Assembly: GCA_002449395.1 (NCBI GenBank) | Contig: DKDP01000049.1 | Coordinates: 4,305-27,831, forward strand | Source of the DNA: Ruminococcaceae bacterium UBA6845 | GTDB lineage: Bacteria > Bacillota > Clostridia > Oscillospirales > Acutalibacteraceae | Length of the DNA: 23,527 bases | Direction of reading: 5' to 3' | Part shown: piece after piece, positions 14,443 through 21,985 of the stretch | Layout of the letters: each line of letters begins with the position of its first letter | Numbering within the stretch: the first letter of the stretch is position 1 | Notes under the pieces: generated by a model | Databases searched by the model: none | What the model was told of the DNA's origin: nothing | The model's input: the letters and a program-made list of their open reading frames with translations, nothing else | Translations under genes and position numbers: made by a program

Positions 14443-15264
14443 ATGAAAAAAATTATTGCACTTACACTCGCCGTACTTATGGCAGTTATGACCTTTGCCT
14501 TTGCAGGCTGCGGCGACAAGAAAACAGCAACAGACAGTGACCTTGATTACGTTAAGAGCAACGGAAAGCTCGTTATCGGAATCACGGATTTCGACCCGAT
14601 GGACTATAAGGACGCTAACGGCGAATGGATCGGCTTTGATGCGGATCTTGCAAGAAAAGTATGTGAGAAGCTCGGCGTTGAGGCTGAATTTAAGGTAATC
14701 ACCTGGGGTCAGAAAGAAAACGAGCTTAACACAAAGAAAATCGACGCTATCTGGAACGGTATGACAATCACCGACGCAATCAAGAATGTTGCGGATGTTT
14801 CCAACGCCTATATGACAAACTATCAGGTAATTGTTGTTAAGGATACAAAGTACACAACCGTTGACAGTCTTGCAGGTCAGACTATCGTTGCCGAGCAGGG
14901 TTCCGCAGGTGAAGCTGCAATCCAGGCAAACGCAACCCTTTCAAAGAGCTATAAGCCCGTTGAGAGCCAGAGTGATGCTCTTCTTCAGGTACAGAGCGGA
15001 CAGGCTGCAGCTTGCGTTATCGACTATGTTATGGCAGGTTCAATGCTTGTTGAGGGCAAGACATACAGCAACCTTTCAATTATGAAAGACGTTAAACTCG
15101 GAGATAACGAGTCATACGGTATCGCTTTCAGAAAGGGCTCTGACATCGTTGCCGCTGTAAACACAGCAATTTCCGAGCTTGTAGCAGACGGAACAGTTAA
15201 GACAATTGCAGAAAAATACGGTCTCCAGGACAGCATCGTTACTGATTTTCAGGCTGCAAAATAA
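14443..15264 (+). CDS. Polar amino acid ABC transporter substrate-binding lipoprotein
   Basis: A 273-residue lipoprotein: a signal peptide ends in lipobox FAGC (Cys23), followed by an SBP_bac_3 domain. Typical strands are present: GKLVIGITDFDPMDYKDANG, then EWIGFDADLARKVCEKLGVE, and later DSLAGQTIVAEQGSAGEAAI; the end reads GTVKTIAEKYGLQDS. It binds a polar amino acid outside the cell (glutamine, cystine, arginine or similar; not decidable) and hands it to the permease encoded next. I chose the ATG at 14443 with GGAGG at 14430-14434 over an in-frame TTG at 14428. First gene of a three-gene importer operon, with a stable hairpin directly downstream. Confidence 0.94.
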   Translation: MKKIIALTLAVLMAVMTFAFAGCGDKKTATDSDLDYVKSNGKLVIGITDFDPMDYKDANGEWIGFDADLARKVCEKLGVEAEFKVITWGQKENELNTKKIDAIWNGMTITDAIKNVADVSNAYMTNYQVIVVKDTKYTTVDSLAGQTIVAEQGSAGEAAIQANATLSKSYKPVESQSDALLQVQSGQAAACVIDYVMAGSMLVEGKTYSNLSIMKDVKLGDNESYGIAFRKGSDIVAAVNTAISELVADGTVKTIAEKYGLQDSIVTDFQAAK

Positions 15265-15283
15265 GGATTTGATTAGTTAAAAT

Positions 15284-15327
15284 ACAGCTTTAGGGTAAGG
15301 GCGAACACCTTTACCCTATACTGCTGT
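15284..15327 (+). terminator. Intra-operon stem-loop between binding protein and permease genes
   Basis: ACAGC (15284-15288) pairs with GCTGT (15323-15327), enclosing TAGGGTAAGGG (15291-15301) paired with CCTTTACCCTA (15308-15318) and a 6-base loop. No U run follows. Such hairpins typically terminate partly or protect the upstream mRNA 3' end, keeping binding protein in excess over permease. Confidence 0.7.
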
Positions 15328-15346
15328 TTCAGAGAGGATTTATTAC

Positions 15347-16006
15347 ATGAGCACATCATTTTGGGACGTAACGGTAAATCTGTTCGTCAACGGCTTTTTG
15401 CCGACGCTTAAAATTTTTGCGATTACGCTCGCATTCGCCCTGCCGCTCGGACTGATTATCAGCTTCGGCTCAAGAAGCAAATTTCAGCCGCTTCGCTGGC
15501 TTGTCAGAACTATTGTCTGGATAGTCCGAGGCACTCCGCTTATGCTTCAGCTCATCGTTTTCTATTACGGTCCCGGACTTTTAACAAAAGGTGAATTTAT
15601 GCTTGCCTGCGAACCGGCGGTATATCTTACGTTTATTTTCAACTATGCCTGCTATTTTTCCGAGATTTTCCGCGGCGGTATCGAATCCATTCCCACCGGT
15701 CAGTACGAGGCCTGCAAGGTTCTCGGAATGACAAAATCGGAAACATTTTTCCGAGTAATTCTTTTGCAGGTTATCAGAAATGTTGTTCCCCCAATCAGCA
15801 ATGAAGTAATTACTCTTGTTAAGGATACCTCACTCGCAAGAATTATTACGTATTATGAGATTATATTTGTCGCCGAAAGCTACATCAGAGGCAGCGGAAT
15901 CCTTTGGCCGCTTCTCTATTCAGGTGTGTTCTATCTTGCCGCAAGCGGACTGCTGACGATCCTCTTCAACAAGATTGAAAAGCGGCTCAACTTCTACAAG
16001 GTATAA
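15347..16006 (+). CDS. Amino acid ABC transporter permease (HisM family)
   Basis: A 219-residue inner membrane protein with about five hydrophobic helices. Family signatures are the N-terminal GFLPTLKIFAITLAFALPLG, the conserved IVRGTPLMLQL, IFRGGIESIP, and the EAA loop GQYEACKVLGMTKSETFFRV that contacts the ATPase. Length is normal for HEQRO-type permeases. It has no second permease partner in the operon and probably works as a homodimer. GAGAGGA precedes the ATG at 15347. It follows the binding protein gene after a hairpin-containing gap of 82 bases and precedes the ATPase gene by 13 bases. Confidence 0.95.
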   Translation: MSTSFWDVTVNLFVNGFLPTLKIFAITLAFALPLGLIISFGSRSKFQPLRWLVRTIVWIVRGTPLMLQLIVFYYGPGLLTKGEFMLACEPAVYLTFIFNYACYFSEIFRGGIESIPTGQYEACKVLGMTKSETFFRVILLQVIRNVVPPISNEVITLVKDTSLARIITYYEIIFVAESYIRGSGILWPLLYSGVFYLAASGLLTILFNKIEKRLNFYKV

Positions 16007-16019
16007 GGAGGGCTGAGAA

Positions 16020-16802
16020 ATGGCAATACTTGAAGTTAAAGACTTAACCAAAAATTTCGGCTCAACCGAGGTTCTCAAGGGCATTTCCTTTGAGCTTCGG
16101 GAGGGCAAGGTTCTCTCCGTAATCGGCTCTTCGGGAAGCGGCAAGACTACGCTCCTGCGCTGTATCAACGGACTTGAAACTGCCACAACCGGCAAGATTA
16201 CCGTCAACGATCAGGTCGTTTTTGACAGCAACATAACGGATAAAAAACAGCTCAAGGAGATTGCAAAAAACAAGCAGAACATCGGTCTTGTTTTCCAGCA
16301 GTTCAACCTTTTTCCGCAGTACACGGCACTCGGCAACGTTACGCTTGCAATGAAGCTGGCGGCGAAGAGACGCCCCGACTACAAGCAGAAGAAAAAGGAA
16401 CTTCTTGAAGAGATCGACAAAACGGCAAAATATTTCCTCGGAAAAGTCGGACTTTCCGATAAGCTGGATTTTTATCCCTGTCAGCTCTCGGGAGGACAGC
16501 AGCAGCGTGTTTCAATCGCACGTGCTCTCGCAATGAATCCGAAGATTCTCTTCTTCGACGAGCCGACCTCTGCCCTTGACCCCGAGCTCACTGGCGAAAT
16601 TCTCAAAACAATCCGTCAGCTTGCCGAGGACAAAATGACGATGGTTATCGTTACCCACGAAATGAACTTTGCCAAGGACGTTTCGGACGAGGTTATCTTT
16701 ATGGACAACGGCGTTATTGCCGAGATGGGCACACCCGAGGAGGTTCTCGTCAACCCGAAGAACGAAAGAACACGGGCATTCCTCAACACATATCAGAAAT
16801 AA
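16020..16802 (+). CDS. Amino acid ABC transporter ATP-binding protein (GlnQ/HisP type)
   Basis: A 260-residue ATPase: Walker A GSSGSGKTT (about 38-46), Q-loop VFQQFNLFP, signature LSGGQQQR, Walker B ILFFDEPTSALD and the switch histidine in VTHE. It energises uptake through the permease encoded 13 bases upstream; AAGGAGG precedes the ATG. It is about 20 residues longer than the usual 240-residue GlnQ. The excess lies between NVTLAMKL and KVGLSDK as a Lys/Glu-rich stretch (AAKRRPDYKQKKKELLEEID), within the helical domain. The operon ends just after it at a terminator. Confidence 0.96.
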   Translation: MAILEVKDLTKNFGSTEVLKGISFELREGKVLSVIGSSGSGKTTLLRCINGLETATTGKITVNDQVVFDSNITDKKQLKEIAKNKQNIGLVFQQFNLFPQYTALGNVTLAMKLAAKRRPDYKQKKKELLEEIDKTAKYFLGKVGLSDKLDFYPCQLSGGQQQRVSIARALAMNPKILFFDEPTSALDPELTGEILKTIRQLAEDKMTMVIVTHEMNFAKDVSDEVIFMDNGVIAEMGTPEEVLVNPKNERTRAFLNTYQK

Positions 16803-16808
16803 TTTTTT

Positions 16809-16853
16809 GGAGGTATTGCGTTTTCTGCATTTGAATGCAACACCTCCTTTTTT
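16809..16853 (+). terminator. Terminator of the amino acid ABC operon
   Basis: GGAGGT-A-TTGC (16809-16819) pairs with GCAA-C-ACCTCC (16837-16847) and is followed by TTTTTT. Only 15 bases separate the U run from the next gene's ATG, whose own ribosome site (GAAAGGA, 16854-16860) lies just after the terminator, so read-through could feed that gene. Confidence 0.9.
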
Positions 16854-16868
16854 GAAAGGATAAACAAT

Positions 16869-18434
16869 ATGAAAAAAACTTCAAAAATTCTTATCAGCGT
16901 TATCCTCTGTCTTACTGTTGCTTTTTGCTCACTGATTCCCACATTTGCGACCGAGCCGAAAACCGCCTTTATCGTTGTCAGCGGAATGAACACATTTCCT
17001 CTTTATAAGGACGGCGAAAAGGTTTTTCCGACCACATCGAAAACAATTGTTAAGTTAGCGTCAAAGATCATTCTCCCCCTCGTCGGATTCTTTGCCGACG
17101 GCGACTATGATAAGCTCGGCGACTCGCTTTTCCCAGCGGCGGCGGAGGAATTTGACGATCTTGCCTGCAATCCCGACGGCAGTTCGAAGCACAACTTAAC
17201 GACAGATCTTTTCCCGCTGAGCGCAGGCAACTATCCCGACAGCTTTATGAATGAGGTCAAGGATGAGGGCGGCGTTGTCAAGGCAGGTATCGAGGCTTTC
17301 GGCGCAGACAACACATATTTCTTCAACTATGACTGGAGACTTGATCCCCTCAAGCACGCAGACGAGCTGAACAAATTCATTAAGAATGTCAAAGCTGAGA
17401 CAAAATGCGACCGTGTTGCCCTTGCCGCTTTCAGTATGGGCGGAACTGTCACCTGCTCATATCTTTACAAATACGGCAGTGCCGACGTAGACAGCGTTTC
17501 GCTCTGCTCAACCGCATTTCAGGGAACATCGTGTATGGGTTCGATGTTCTCGGGCGAATTGAGCGTTGACGCATACGGACTTATCCGCAGAACAGCACAG
17601 CTTACAAGAAACGATTTCCTTGATGAATTGGTGATGCTGATCGACAACTCGCTTGAAGCATACAAAATCAACGCCTCGATCGACGGATACATAAACGGTA
17701 TTTTGTCAAATCTCAATGACCGGCTTTACAAGGAGCTTATCATCCCCGTTTTCGGCTATATGCCGGGTTTGTGGGCGCTTGTTGAGGCGGACAATTACGA
17801 GGAAGCCAAAAGCGTTATGCTTTCCGATGCCGACCCGGCGCTTGTCAAGTCGATCGACGAGTATCATTACAATGTGCAGGCTAAGGCTTACGACATTCTC
17901 AAAGCCGCCGAAAAGGATACGAATATTTATATCACGGCGCAGTACAATATGCAGGGTCTCCCCGTTTCCGATACATCGACGAACAGCAACAACGACTTCT
18001 TGATTGACGTCGGCTACGCTTCGGGCGGAGCGATCAGCTCAAAGCTCGGTGAAACTCTCCCTGACAATTATACACAGGCAAAAGATGACGGACACAATCA
18101 CCTCAGCGCCGACCGTCAGATTGATGCATCAACCTGTATGTTCCCTGACCGGACATGGTTCGTTCGTGATATGGCGCACGTTGACTACAACGTTGGCGAG
18201 TCCACCGATTTTCTCATTTGGCTTGCAAAGAGTGAGAAACAGTTAACGGTATATGACAGTGAGAATTATCCGCAGTTTATGAAGTATAACAGCAAGGATA
18301 ACACCCTCTCCCCTGTCACCGACGAGCTTCTCCAGCCGACCGTAATCGGCAAAATTTTTGATTTTCTGACAAAGCTCATCGAGCTTTCGGCAAAGATAAT
18401 TTTCTCGATAATCAAGACAATTCCGTGCAATTGA
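16869..18434 (+). CDS. Secreted alpha/beta hydrolase, LCAT/lipase-like
   Basis: A 521-residue exported protein; the signal peptide ends near residue 27 (IPTFATEP). An alpha/beta-hydrolase fold of the LCAT (lecithin:cholesterol acyltransferase) type is suggested by FIVVSGMNTFPLY at the first strand, the YDWR motif (154-157, FFNYDWRLDP), the nucleophile elbow AFSMGG with Ser189, and a late catalytic His437 in VRDMAHVDYN. The first elbow position is Ala, not Gly (A-x-S-x-G). A candidate catalytic acid lies in KDDGHNHLSAD. The C-terminal 30 residues form an amphipathic or hydrophobic helix (GKIFDFLTKLIELSAKIIFS) that may hold the enzyme at the membrane. It may be a lipase, esterase or acyltransferase; substrate unknown. 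No separate promoter is obvious after the ABC operon terminator. Confidence 0.8.
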   Translation: MKKTSKILISVILCLTVAFCSLIPTFATEPKTAFIVVSGMNTFPLYKDGEKVFPTTSKTIVKLASKIILPLVGFFADGDYDKLGDSLFPAAAEEFDDLACNPDGSSKHNLTTDLFPLSAGNYPDSFMNEVKDEGGVVKAGIEAFGADNTYFFNYDWRLDPLKHADELNKFIKNVKAETKCDRVALAAFSMGGTVTCSYLYKYGSADVDSVSLCSTAFQGTSCMGSMFSGELSVDAYGLIRRTAQLTRNDFLDELVMLIDNSLEAYKINASIDGYINGILSNLNDRLYKELIIPVFGYMPGLWALVEADNYEEAKSVMLSDADPALVKSIDEYHYNVQAKAYDILKAAEKDTNIYITAQYNMQGLPVSDTSTNSNNDFLIDVGYASGGAISSKLGETLPDNYTQAKDDGHNHLSADRQIDASTCMFPDRTWFVRDMAHVDYNVGESTDFLIWLAKSEKQLTVYDSENYPQFMKYNSKDNTLSPVTDELLQPTVIGKIFDFLTKLIELSAKIIFSIIKTIPCN

Positions 18435-18463
18435 TGCGTGCGGTATATCAGAATAATAAAGCT

Positions 18464-18500
18464 AAAGAGCCGTTTACGCTGTTGCGTAGCGGCTCTTTTT
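18464..18500 (+). terminator. Bidirectional terminator between the LCAT-like gene and the Cof-type hydrolase
   Basis: AAAGAGCCG (18464-18472) pairs with CGGCTCTTT (18490-18498), extended by CGC/GCG around a TGTT loop, then TTTTT. It lies between two converging genes, and the minus strand also shows a T-containing tail (TTTAGCTTTATTATT). Confidence 0.92.
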
Positions 18501-18512
18501 CGTAAGTGCTGT

Positions 18513-19307
18513 TCAATATATTGAATCAAGTATTTCTATTGCGTGGGCAATACATCCCATATCGTTTGAGCGTGTAACAAAGTCGGCAGCGCTCAGTGCC
18601 TCGGGCGATCCGTTTTCGGGTACAAATCCCTTTGCCGCCGCCTTGAGCATATCAACGTCATTATACCCGTCCCCGGCGGCATAAATATCTTTGACATTAC
18701 AGCCGAGCATTTTCCCGAGCTTCAGAAGTCCCGTTCCCTTATCGACGCCTTTTTTGAGAATTTCTATGTAATCGCCCGTCGTTCTCAGGTAATTGACCTC
18801 TTCGTGCTCATCAAGAAGTCTTTGCACATCGAATGAACATCCGTGGGCATAAATCATCACCTTTGTCCACGGTCTCGGCGCATCATTCGGATCGCTGATA
18901 CGTGTAAAGTTTATCCCCTGACTTGTGAAATGATGAATACTGTCCTCGCAGGCATTGATACTGCAAACAGTGCCGAAATTATAGGTTTCCACGGCAACGC
19001 TAGGAAAATGAGAGATAACGTCCTCCACGGCAGGTATGCCCTCGTCGCCGATTGCGTCGTTAAAAATCACGCTTTTGTTTTTATAATCATAAGCCATTGC
19101 GCCGTTGCCGAGAAGCACGGGAGCATTGATATAAACCTCACTGTAAAGGTGAAAGCCTTGGTAGATTCTGCCCGTACAGACGGTGAACAGTCCGCCCTCG
19201 GACATAAAATATTTAATTGCCGATATCACATTTTCGGGAATTTTACCGCTGCTGTCGGCAAGCGTTCCGTCAAAGTCACTTGCAAGCAGGACATTTTTGA
19301 ACTTCAT
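18513..19307 (-). CDS. Cof-type HAD-superfamily hydrolase
   Basis: A 264-residue cytoplasmic phosphatase of HAD subfamily IIB: motif I SDFDGT (Asp11, Asp13), motif II TVCTGR, an alpha/beta cap domain between about 85 and 185, a lysine in VDKGTGLLKLGKML, and motif IV AAGDGYNDVDML. Relatives dephosphorylate sugar phosphates or nucleotide-like metabolites such as flavin precursors; the substrate is not predictable. I chose the ATG at 19307 with GAGGTG just upstream instead of a TTG 18 bases earlier. It follows rpsR by 69 bases across a terminator and has no convincing promoter of its own, so expression may depend on read-through. Confidence 0.92.
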   Translation of the reverse strand: MKFKNVLLASDFDGTLADSSGKIPENVISAIKYFMSEGGLFTVCTGRIYQGFHLYSEVYINAPVLLGNGAMAYDYKNKSVIFNDAIGDEGIPAVEDVISHFPSVAVETYNFGTVCSINACEDSIHHFTSQGINFTRISDPNDAPRPWTKVMIYAHGCSFDVQRLLDEHEEVNYLRTTGDYIEILKKGVDKGTGLLKLGKMLGCNVKDIYAAGDGYNDVDMLKAAAKGFVPENGSPEALSAADFVTRSNDMGCIAHAIEILDSIY

Positions 19308-19334
19308 ATCAACACCTCGTGTCAAACTAAATCG

Positions 19335-19362
19335 AAAAAAGACTGCCGCAAAAGCGACAGTC
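19335..19362 (-). terminator. Terminator of the rpsF-ssb-rpsR operon
   Basis: GACTG-C-CGC (19341-19349) pairs with GCG-A-CAGTC (19354-19362) around an A4/T4 loop, with six T residues following on the minus strand (complement of 19335-19340). Confidence 0.9.
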
Positions 19363-19376
19363 CGTTAACTGTTAAA

Positions 19377-19622
19377 TCAGTCGGATGTGTAGGGCATAAG
19401 AGCTACGTGACGAGCACGCTTGATAGCTGTTGTAAGCTCTCTCTGATGCTTTGCACAAGTACCTGTTACACGACGGGGAAGAATCTTCGCTCTGTCGGAA
19501 GTGTACTTATTGAGCTTGTTTACATCCTTGTAATCAATGCTCTCAACTTTATCAACACAGAAGGAACAAACCTTCTTGCGGCCTTTTCTGTTAGGACGGC
19601 CGTTGTTCTTATCATAAGCCAT
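19377..19622 (-). CDS. rpsR: 30S ribosomal protein S18 (zinc-binding form)
   Basis: An 81-residue S18, which pairs with S6 on the small subunit platform. The central IDYKDVNKLNKYTSDRAKIL and TAIKRARHVALMPY are diagnostic. It is the cysteine-containing C+ form: Cys19 and Cys22 (VCSFC) with Cys56 and His59 (GTCAKH) can form a zinc site, unlike the zinc-free form of many Bacilli. AAGGAGGT precedes the ATG. Third gene after rpsF and ssb, the order conserved in most Firmicutes, and followed by a strong terminator. Confidence 0.98.
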   Translation of the reverse strand: MAYDKNNGRPNRKGRKKVCSFCVDKVESIDYKDVNKLNKYTSDRAKILPRRVTGTCAKHQRELTTAIKRARHVALMPYTSD

Positions 19623-19661
19623 TACAAAATACCTCCTTATTTAATTCGGGTGACATCTGCC

Positions 19662-20114
19662 TCAGAACGGCAGATCGTCATCTCCTGAAATCTCCTCAAA
19701 GTCACCGTCGGAACCGGTTGAGAATGAAGGAGCGGCAGGCTGCGCAGGAGCCGAATAGCTCTGGTTGTAATTGTTGTTGCCTGTGCCTGTTTCTGCCTTT
19801 GATCCGCAGAAGCTCGCCTGGTCAACCAGAACCTCAACCGCTGTGCGCTTGTTACCGTTTTTGTCCTCATAGTTACGAGTCTGAATTGATCCCGTTACAG
19901 CGATCATAGAACCCTTCTGAAAATATCTTGTGATAAATTCAGCGGTGTTTCTCCATGCAACACAGTTGATGAAATCAGCCTGACGCTGTTCACCCTGACG
20001 TACATAGGAGCGGTCAACTGCGATTGTGAAGGACGTTACGGCAAGACCTGTCTGGGTATTGCGCAACTCGGGAGTTGCAACAAGTCTACCCATCAAAACT
20101 ACGTTGTTAATCAT
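19662..20114 (-). CDS. ssb: Single-stranded DNA-binding protein
   Basis: A 150-residue SSB. The OB fold spans residues 1-105 (MINNVVLMGRLVATPELRNT, then FTIAVDRSY, FINCVAWRNTAEFITRYFQK, GSIQTRNYEDKNGNKRTAVE). A Gly/Asn/Pro/Ser-rich flexible linker follows, and the protein ends in the acidic tip DDDLPF that recruits replication and repair partners. It coats single-stranded DNA as a tetramer. It sits between rpsF (13 bases upstream) and rpsR, the usual Firmicutes arrangement; AGGGGG precedes the ATG. Confidence 0.98.
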   Translation of the reverse strand: MINNVVLMGRLVATPELRNTQTGLAVTSFTIAVDRSYVRQGEQRQADFINCVAWRNTAEFITRYFQKGSMIAVTGSIQTRNYEDKNGNKRTAVEVLVDQASFCGSKAETGTGNNNYNQSYSAPAQPAAPSFSTGSDGDFEEISGDDDLPF

Positions 20115-20127
20115 TGTTGCGTCCCCC

Positions 20128-20412
20128 TTACTTCTTGATTATAAGTGAACGAAGCACGCCGTCCGTGATATTAAGGACACGGTCAAGCTCTGCCGGGAAC
20201 TCCGGCTCAGCCGAGAAATTGTAAAGAGCATAGTAGCCTTCTGTCTCGTAGTTGATAGCATAAGCGAGCTTGCGCTTACCCCACTCATCTACGCTTTCAA
20301 CAGTACCATGCTTCTCGATAAGAGCCTTGAACTTTTCAACCAAAGCCTTAGCTGCATCCTCGCTCTCCTTAACGGAGTAAACGATCATTGCCTCATAGTT
20401 CTCTACTGCCAT
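20128..20412 (-). CDS. rpsF: 30S ribosomal protein S6
   Basis: A 94-residue S6, a small-subunit protein that binds 16S rRNA together with S18. Clear family features are YEAMIVYSVKESEDAAKALV at the start, EKHGTVESVDEWGKRKLAY, and INYETEGYYALYNF. The C-terminal VLRSLIIKK lacks the long acidic tail of E. coli S6, as in most Firmicutes. First gene of rpsF-ssb-rpsR, with AAGGAGGTG ahead of its ATG and a structured leader that may bind S6:S18. Confidence 0.98.
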   Translation of the reverse strand: MAVENYEAMIVYSVKESEDAAKALVEKFKALIEKHGTVESVDEWGKRKLAYAINYETEGYYALYNFSAEPEFPAELDRVLNITDGVLRSLIIKK

Positions 20413-20437
20413 TTAAAAGCACCTCCTTTTGGTCATT

Positions 20438-20486
20438 CCGGCCGCCTACTCAGCGGCAAGGATAGCTGTAATCAATATTTTACAGC
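20438..20486 (-). promoter_or_regulatory. Structured rpsF leader, candidate S6:S18-binding element
   Basis: Two stem-loops lie between the promoter and rpsF: GCTGTAA/TTACAGC (20486-20480 with 20471-20465) and GCCGC/GCGGC (20457-20453 with 20445-20441), the second followed directly by CGG. GC-rich hairpins with a CCG-containing part near the rpsF start are typical of the S6:S18 autoregulatory leader. The exact consensus was not verified. Confidence 0.5.
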
Positions 20487-20492
20487 CTTAAT

Positions 20493-20521
20493 ATTTTATC
20501 AGCTAACGCCGATAATGTCAA
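20493..20521 (-). promoter_or_regulatory. Strong sigma-A promoter of rpsF-ssb-rpsR
   Basis: On the minus strand a perfect TTGACA (20521-20516) is followed after exactly 17 bases by TAAAAT (20498-20493). Confidence 0.88.
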
Positions 20522-20550
20522 GTGTTTTTATAAAATCTTTTATGCTGTTT

Positions 20551-21480
20551 TTATTTCTTAACCGATTCGACAACGCCCTCGGCGAGACCGGCAAGTCCCT
20601 GAATCTCGGACGGAACAATGATCTTTGTCGCCTGTCCGTCAGCCGCCTTTGAGAATGCCTCAAGGCTCTTTATCTTGATGTATCCGTCGCCCGGGTTAGA
20701 TGCGTTGATAAGCTCAATCGCCTTTGCTTCGGCTTCCTGAATCTTGAGAATAGCCTCAGCCTCACCCTCTGCCTCACGGATCTTTGCTTCCTTAACAGCC
20801 TCGGCGTGGAGGATAGCGGCTCTCTTATCGCCCTCTGCGGCAAGGATCTGGGATTCCTTCTGTCCCTCGGCAACAAGAACCTTACTTGCCTTTTCACCCT
20901 CGGCACGGAGAATAGCCTCACGTCTCTGACGTTCCGCTTTCATCTGCTTCTCCATAGCGTCCTGAATCTCGGGCGGAGGAAGAATATTCTTAAGCTCAAC
21001 ACGGTTTACCTTGATTCCCCACGGGTCGGTCGCCTCGTCAAGGATTCCCCTGATTTTTGCATTGATTGTGTCTCTCGATGTGAGAGTATGGTCGAGCTCA
21101 AGCTCACCGATAATATTACGCAAGGTTGTCGCAGAAAGATTTTCGATCGCCGAGATTGGGCTTTCGACGCCGTAAGCGTAGAGCTTCGGATCGGTAATCT
21201 GATAGAAAACAACGGTATCGATCTGCATTGTAACGTTATCCTTTGTGATAACGGGCTGAGGCGGGAAATCGACAACCTGCTCCTTCAAGGAAACATTTCT
21301 CGCAACTCTCTCAAAAAACGGGATTTTAAAGTGAATACCCGTCTGCCACGTCTCACGGTATGCGCCGAGACGCTCGACAACATATGCTCTTGACTGCGGT
21401 ACGATCTTAACGTTTGTAACTATAAGAAGAACCACCAATAAAATAATAAACACCAATACACCGATTCCGACAGGACCCAT
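20551..21480 (-). CDS. SPFH/Band 7 stomatin-like protein
   Basis: A 309-residue membrane-associated protein of the stomatin/QmcA group. One N-terminal helix (about 4-24, GVLVFIILLVVLLIV) anchors it. The SPFH domain follows at about 25-190 (IVPQSRAYVVERLGAYRETW, then VTMQIDTVVFYQI, IGELELDHTLTSRDTINAKI). A long Ala/Glu coiled coil with repeated A-E-G-E/Q/D-K units runs from about 190 to 255. Such proteins form large ring-like oligomers that organise membrane domains or regulate proteases. The NfeD-like gene 24 bases upstream is its standard partner and is cotranscribed. AAGGAGAG precedes the ATG. No clear terminator was seen after its stop. Confidence 0.95.
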   Translation of the reverse strand: MGPVGIGVLVFIILLVVLLIVTNVKIVPQSRAYVVERLGAYRETWQTGIHFKIPFFERVARNVSLKEQVVDFPPQPVITKDNVTMQIDTVVFYQITDPKLYAYGVESPISAIENLSATTLRNIIGELELDHTLTSRDTINAKIRGILDEATDPWGIKVNRVELKNILPPPEIQDAMEKQMKAERQRREAILRAEGEKASKVLVAEGQKESQILAAEGDKRAAILHAEAVKEAKIREAEGEAEAILKIQEAEAKAIELINASNPGDGYIKIKSLEAFSKAADGQATKIIVPSEIQGLAGLAEGVVESVKK

Positions 21481-21504
21481 AATTCATCTCTCCTTCTAAA
21501 TAGC

Positions 21505-21927
21505 TTAGTTTCTTTTAACTAACAGTTTAGCTCCCTCGATTGCTTCAACAGTAACTCTCTCGCCCTTATCGACTTCGGAGTTATCCACCGTTCTTGCCGT
21601 CCATTCAAGTCCGCCGATTCGCACCGCTCCCTTGGAGAGCTCGTTTGAAATCGGCTCGGTGACTGTCGCCTCCTGACCTATATAACGGTCGGCATTAGTC
21701 GGCTGTTTCCGCCCCTTGGTAAACCTTTTTACAAACGGGCGTGTAACGGCAAGCGCAACAGCGGAAACGACAGCAAAAATCAGTATCTGCATCCATATTT
21801 CGAGCCCGAACGCATAAGCGATAAGACCCGCAATTCCGCCGACGGCAAACCACACCGTAACAAGCTGAACCGTCGCCGCTTCAACAATAACAAAAATAAC
21901 AATAAGACCAATCCATATCCACAGCAC
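21505..21927 (-). CDS. NfeD-like membrane protein
   Basis: A 140-residue protein: two or three hydrophobic helices in the first 65 residues (IWIGLIVIFVIVEAATVQLV; IWMQILIFAVVSAVALAVTR), then a soluble OB-fold domain (about 80-140) with GQEATVTEPISNELSKGAVR, IGGLEWTARTVD and VEAIEGAKLLVKR. This is the short NfeD form without the ClpP-like protease domain. It partners the stomatin-like protein encoded directly downstream. The start is GTG at 21927, set by GGAGGTG a few bases upstream. Own sigma-A promoter immediately upstream. Confidence 0.93.
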   Translation of the reverse strand: MLWIWIGLIVIFVIVEAATVQLVTVWFAVGGIAGLIAYAFGLEIWMQILIFAVVSAVALAVTRPFVKRFTKGRKQPTNADRYIGQEATVTEPISNELSKGAVRIGGLEWTARTVDNSEVDKGERVTVEAIEGAKLLVKRN

Positions 21928-21951
21928 ACGATCACCTCCGTCTGCAAATCG

Positions 21952-21980
21952 ATTGTATCATATTGTTATTTTTCTGTCAA
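21952..21980 (-). promoter_or_regulatory. Sigma-A promoter of the NfeD/stomatin operon
   Basis: On the minus strand TTGACA (21980-21975) is followed after exactly 17 bases by TACAAT (21957-21952), 25 bases before the GTG start. It lies directly after the DUF4363 gene's stop. Confidence 0.88.
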
Positions 21981-21985
21981 CAAAC

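Noticed and set aside
18843..19688. A 281-codon plus-strand frame across the Cof-type hydrolase, rpsR and their terminator
   Set aside because: Crosses three well-supported minus-strand features; it is an antisense shadow.
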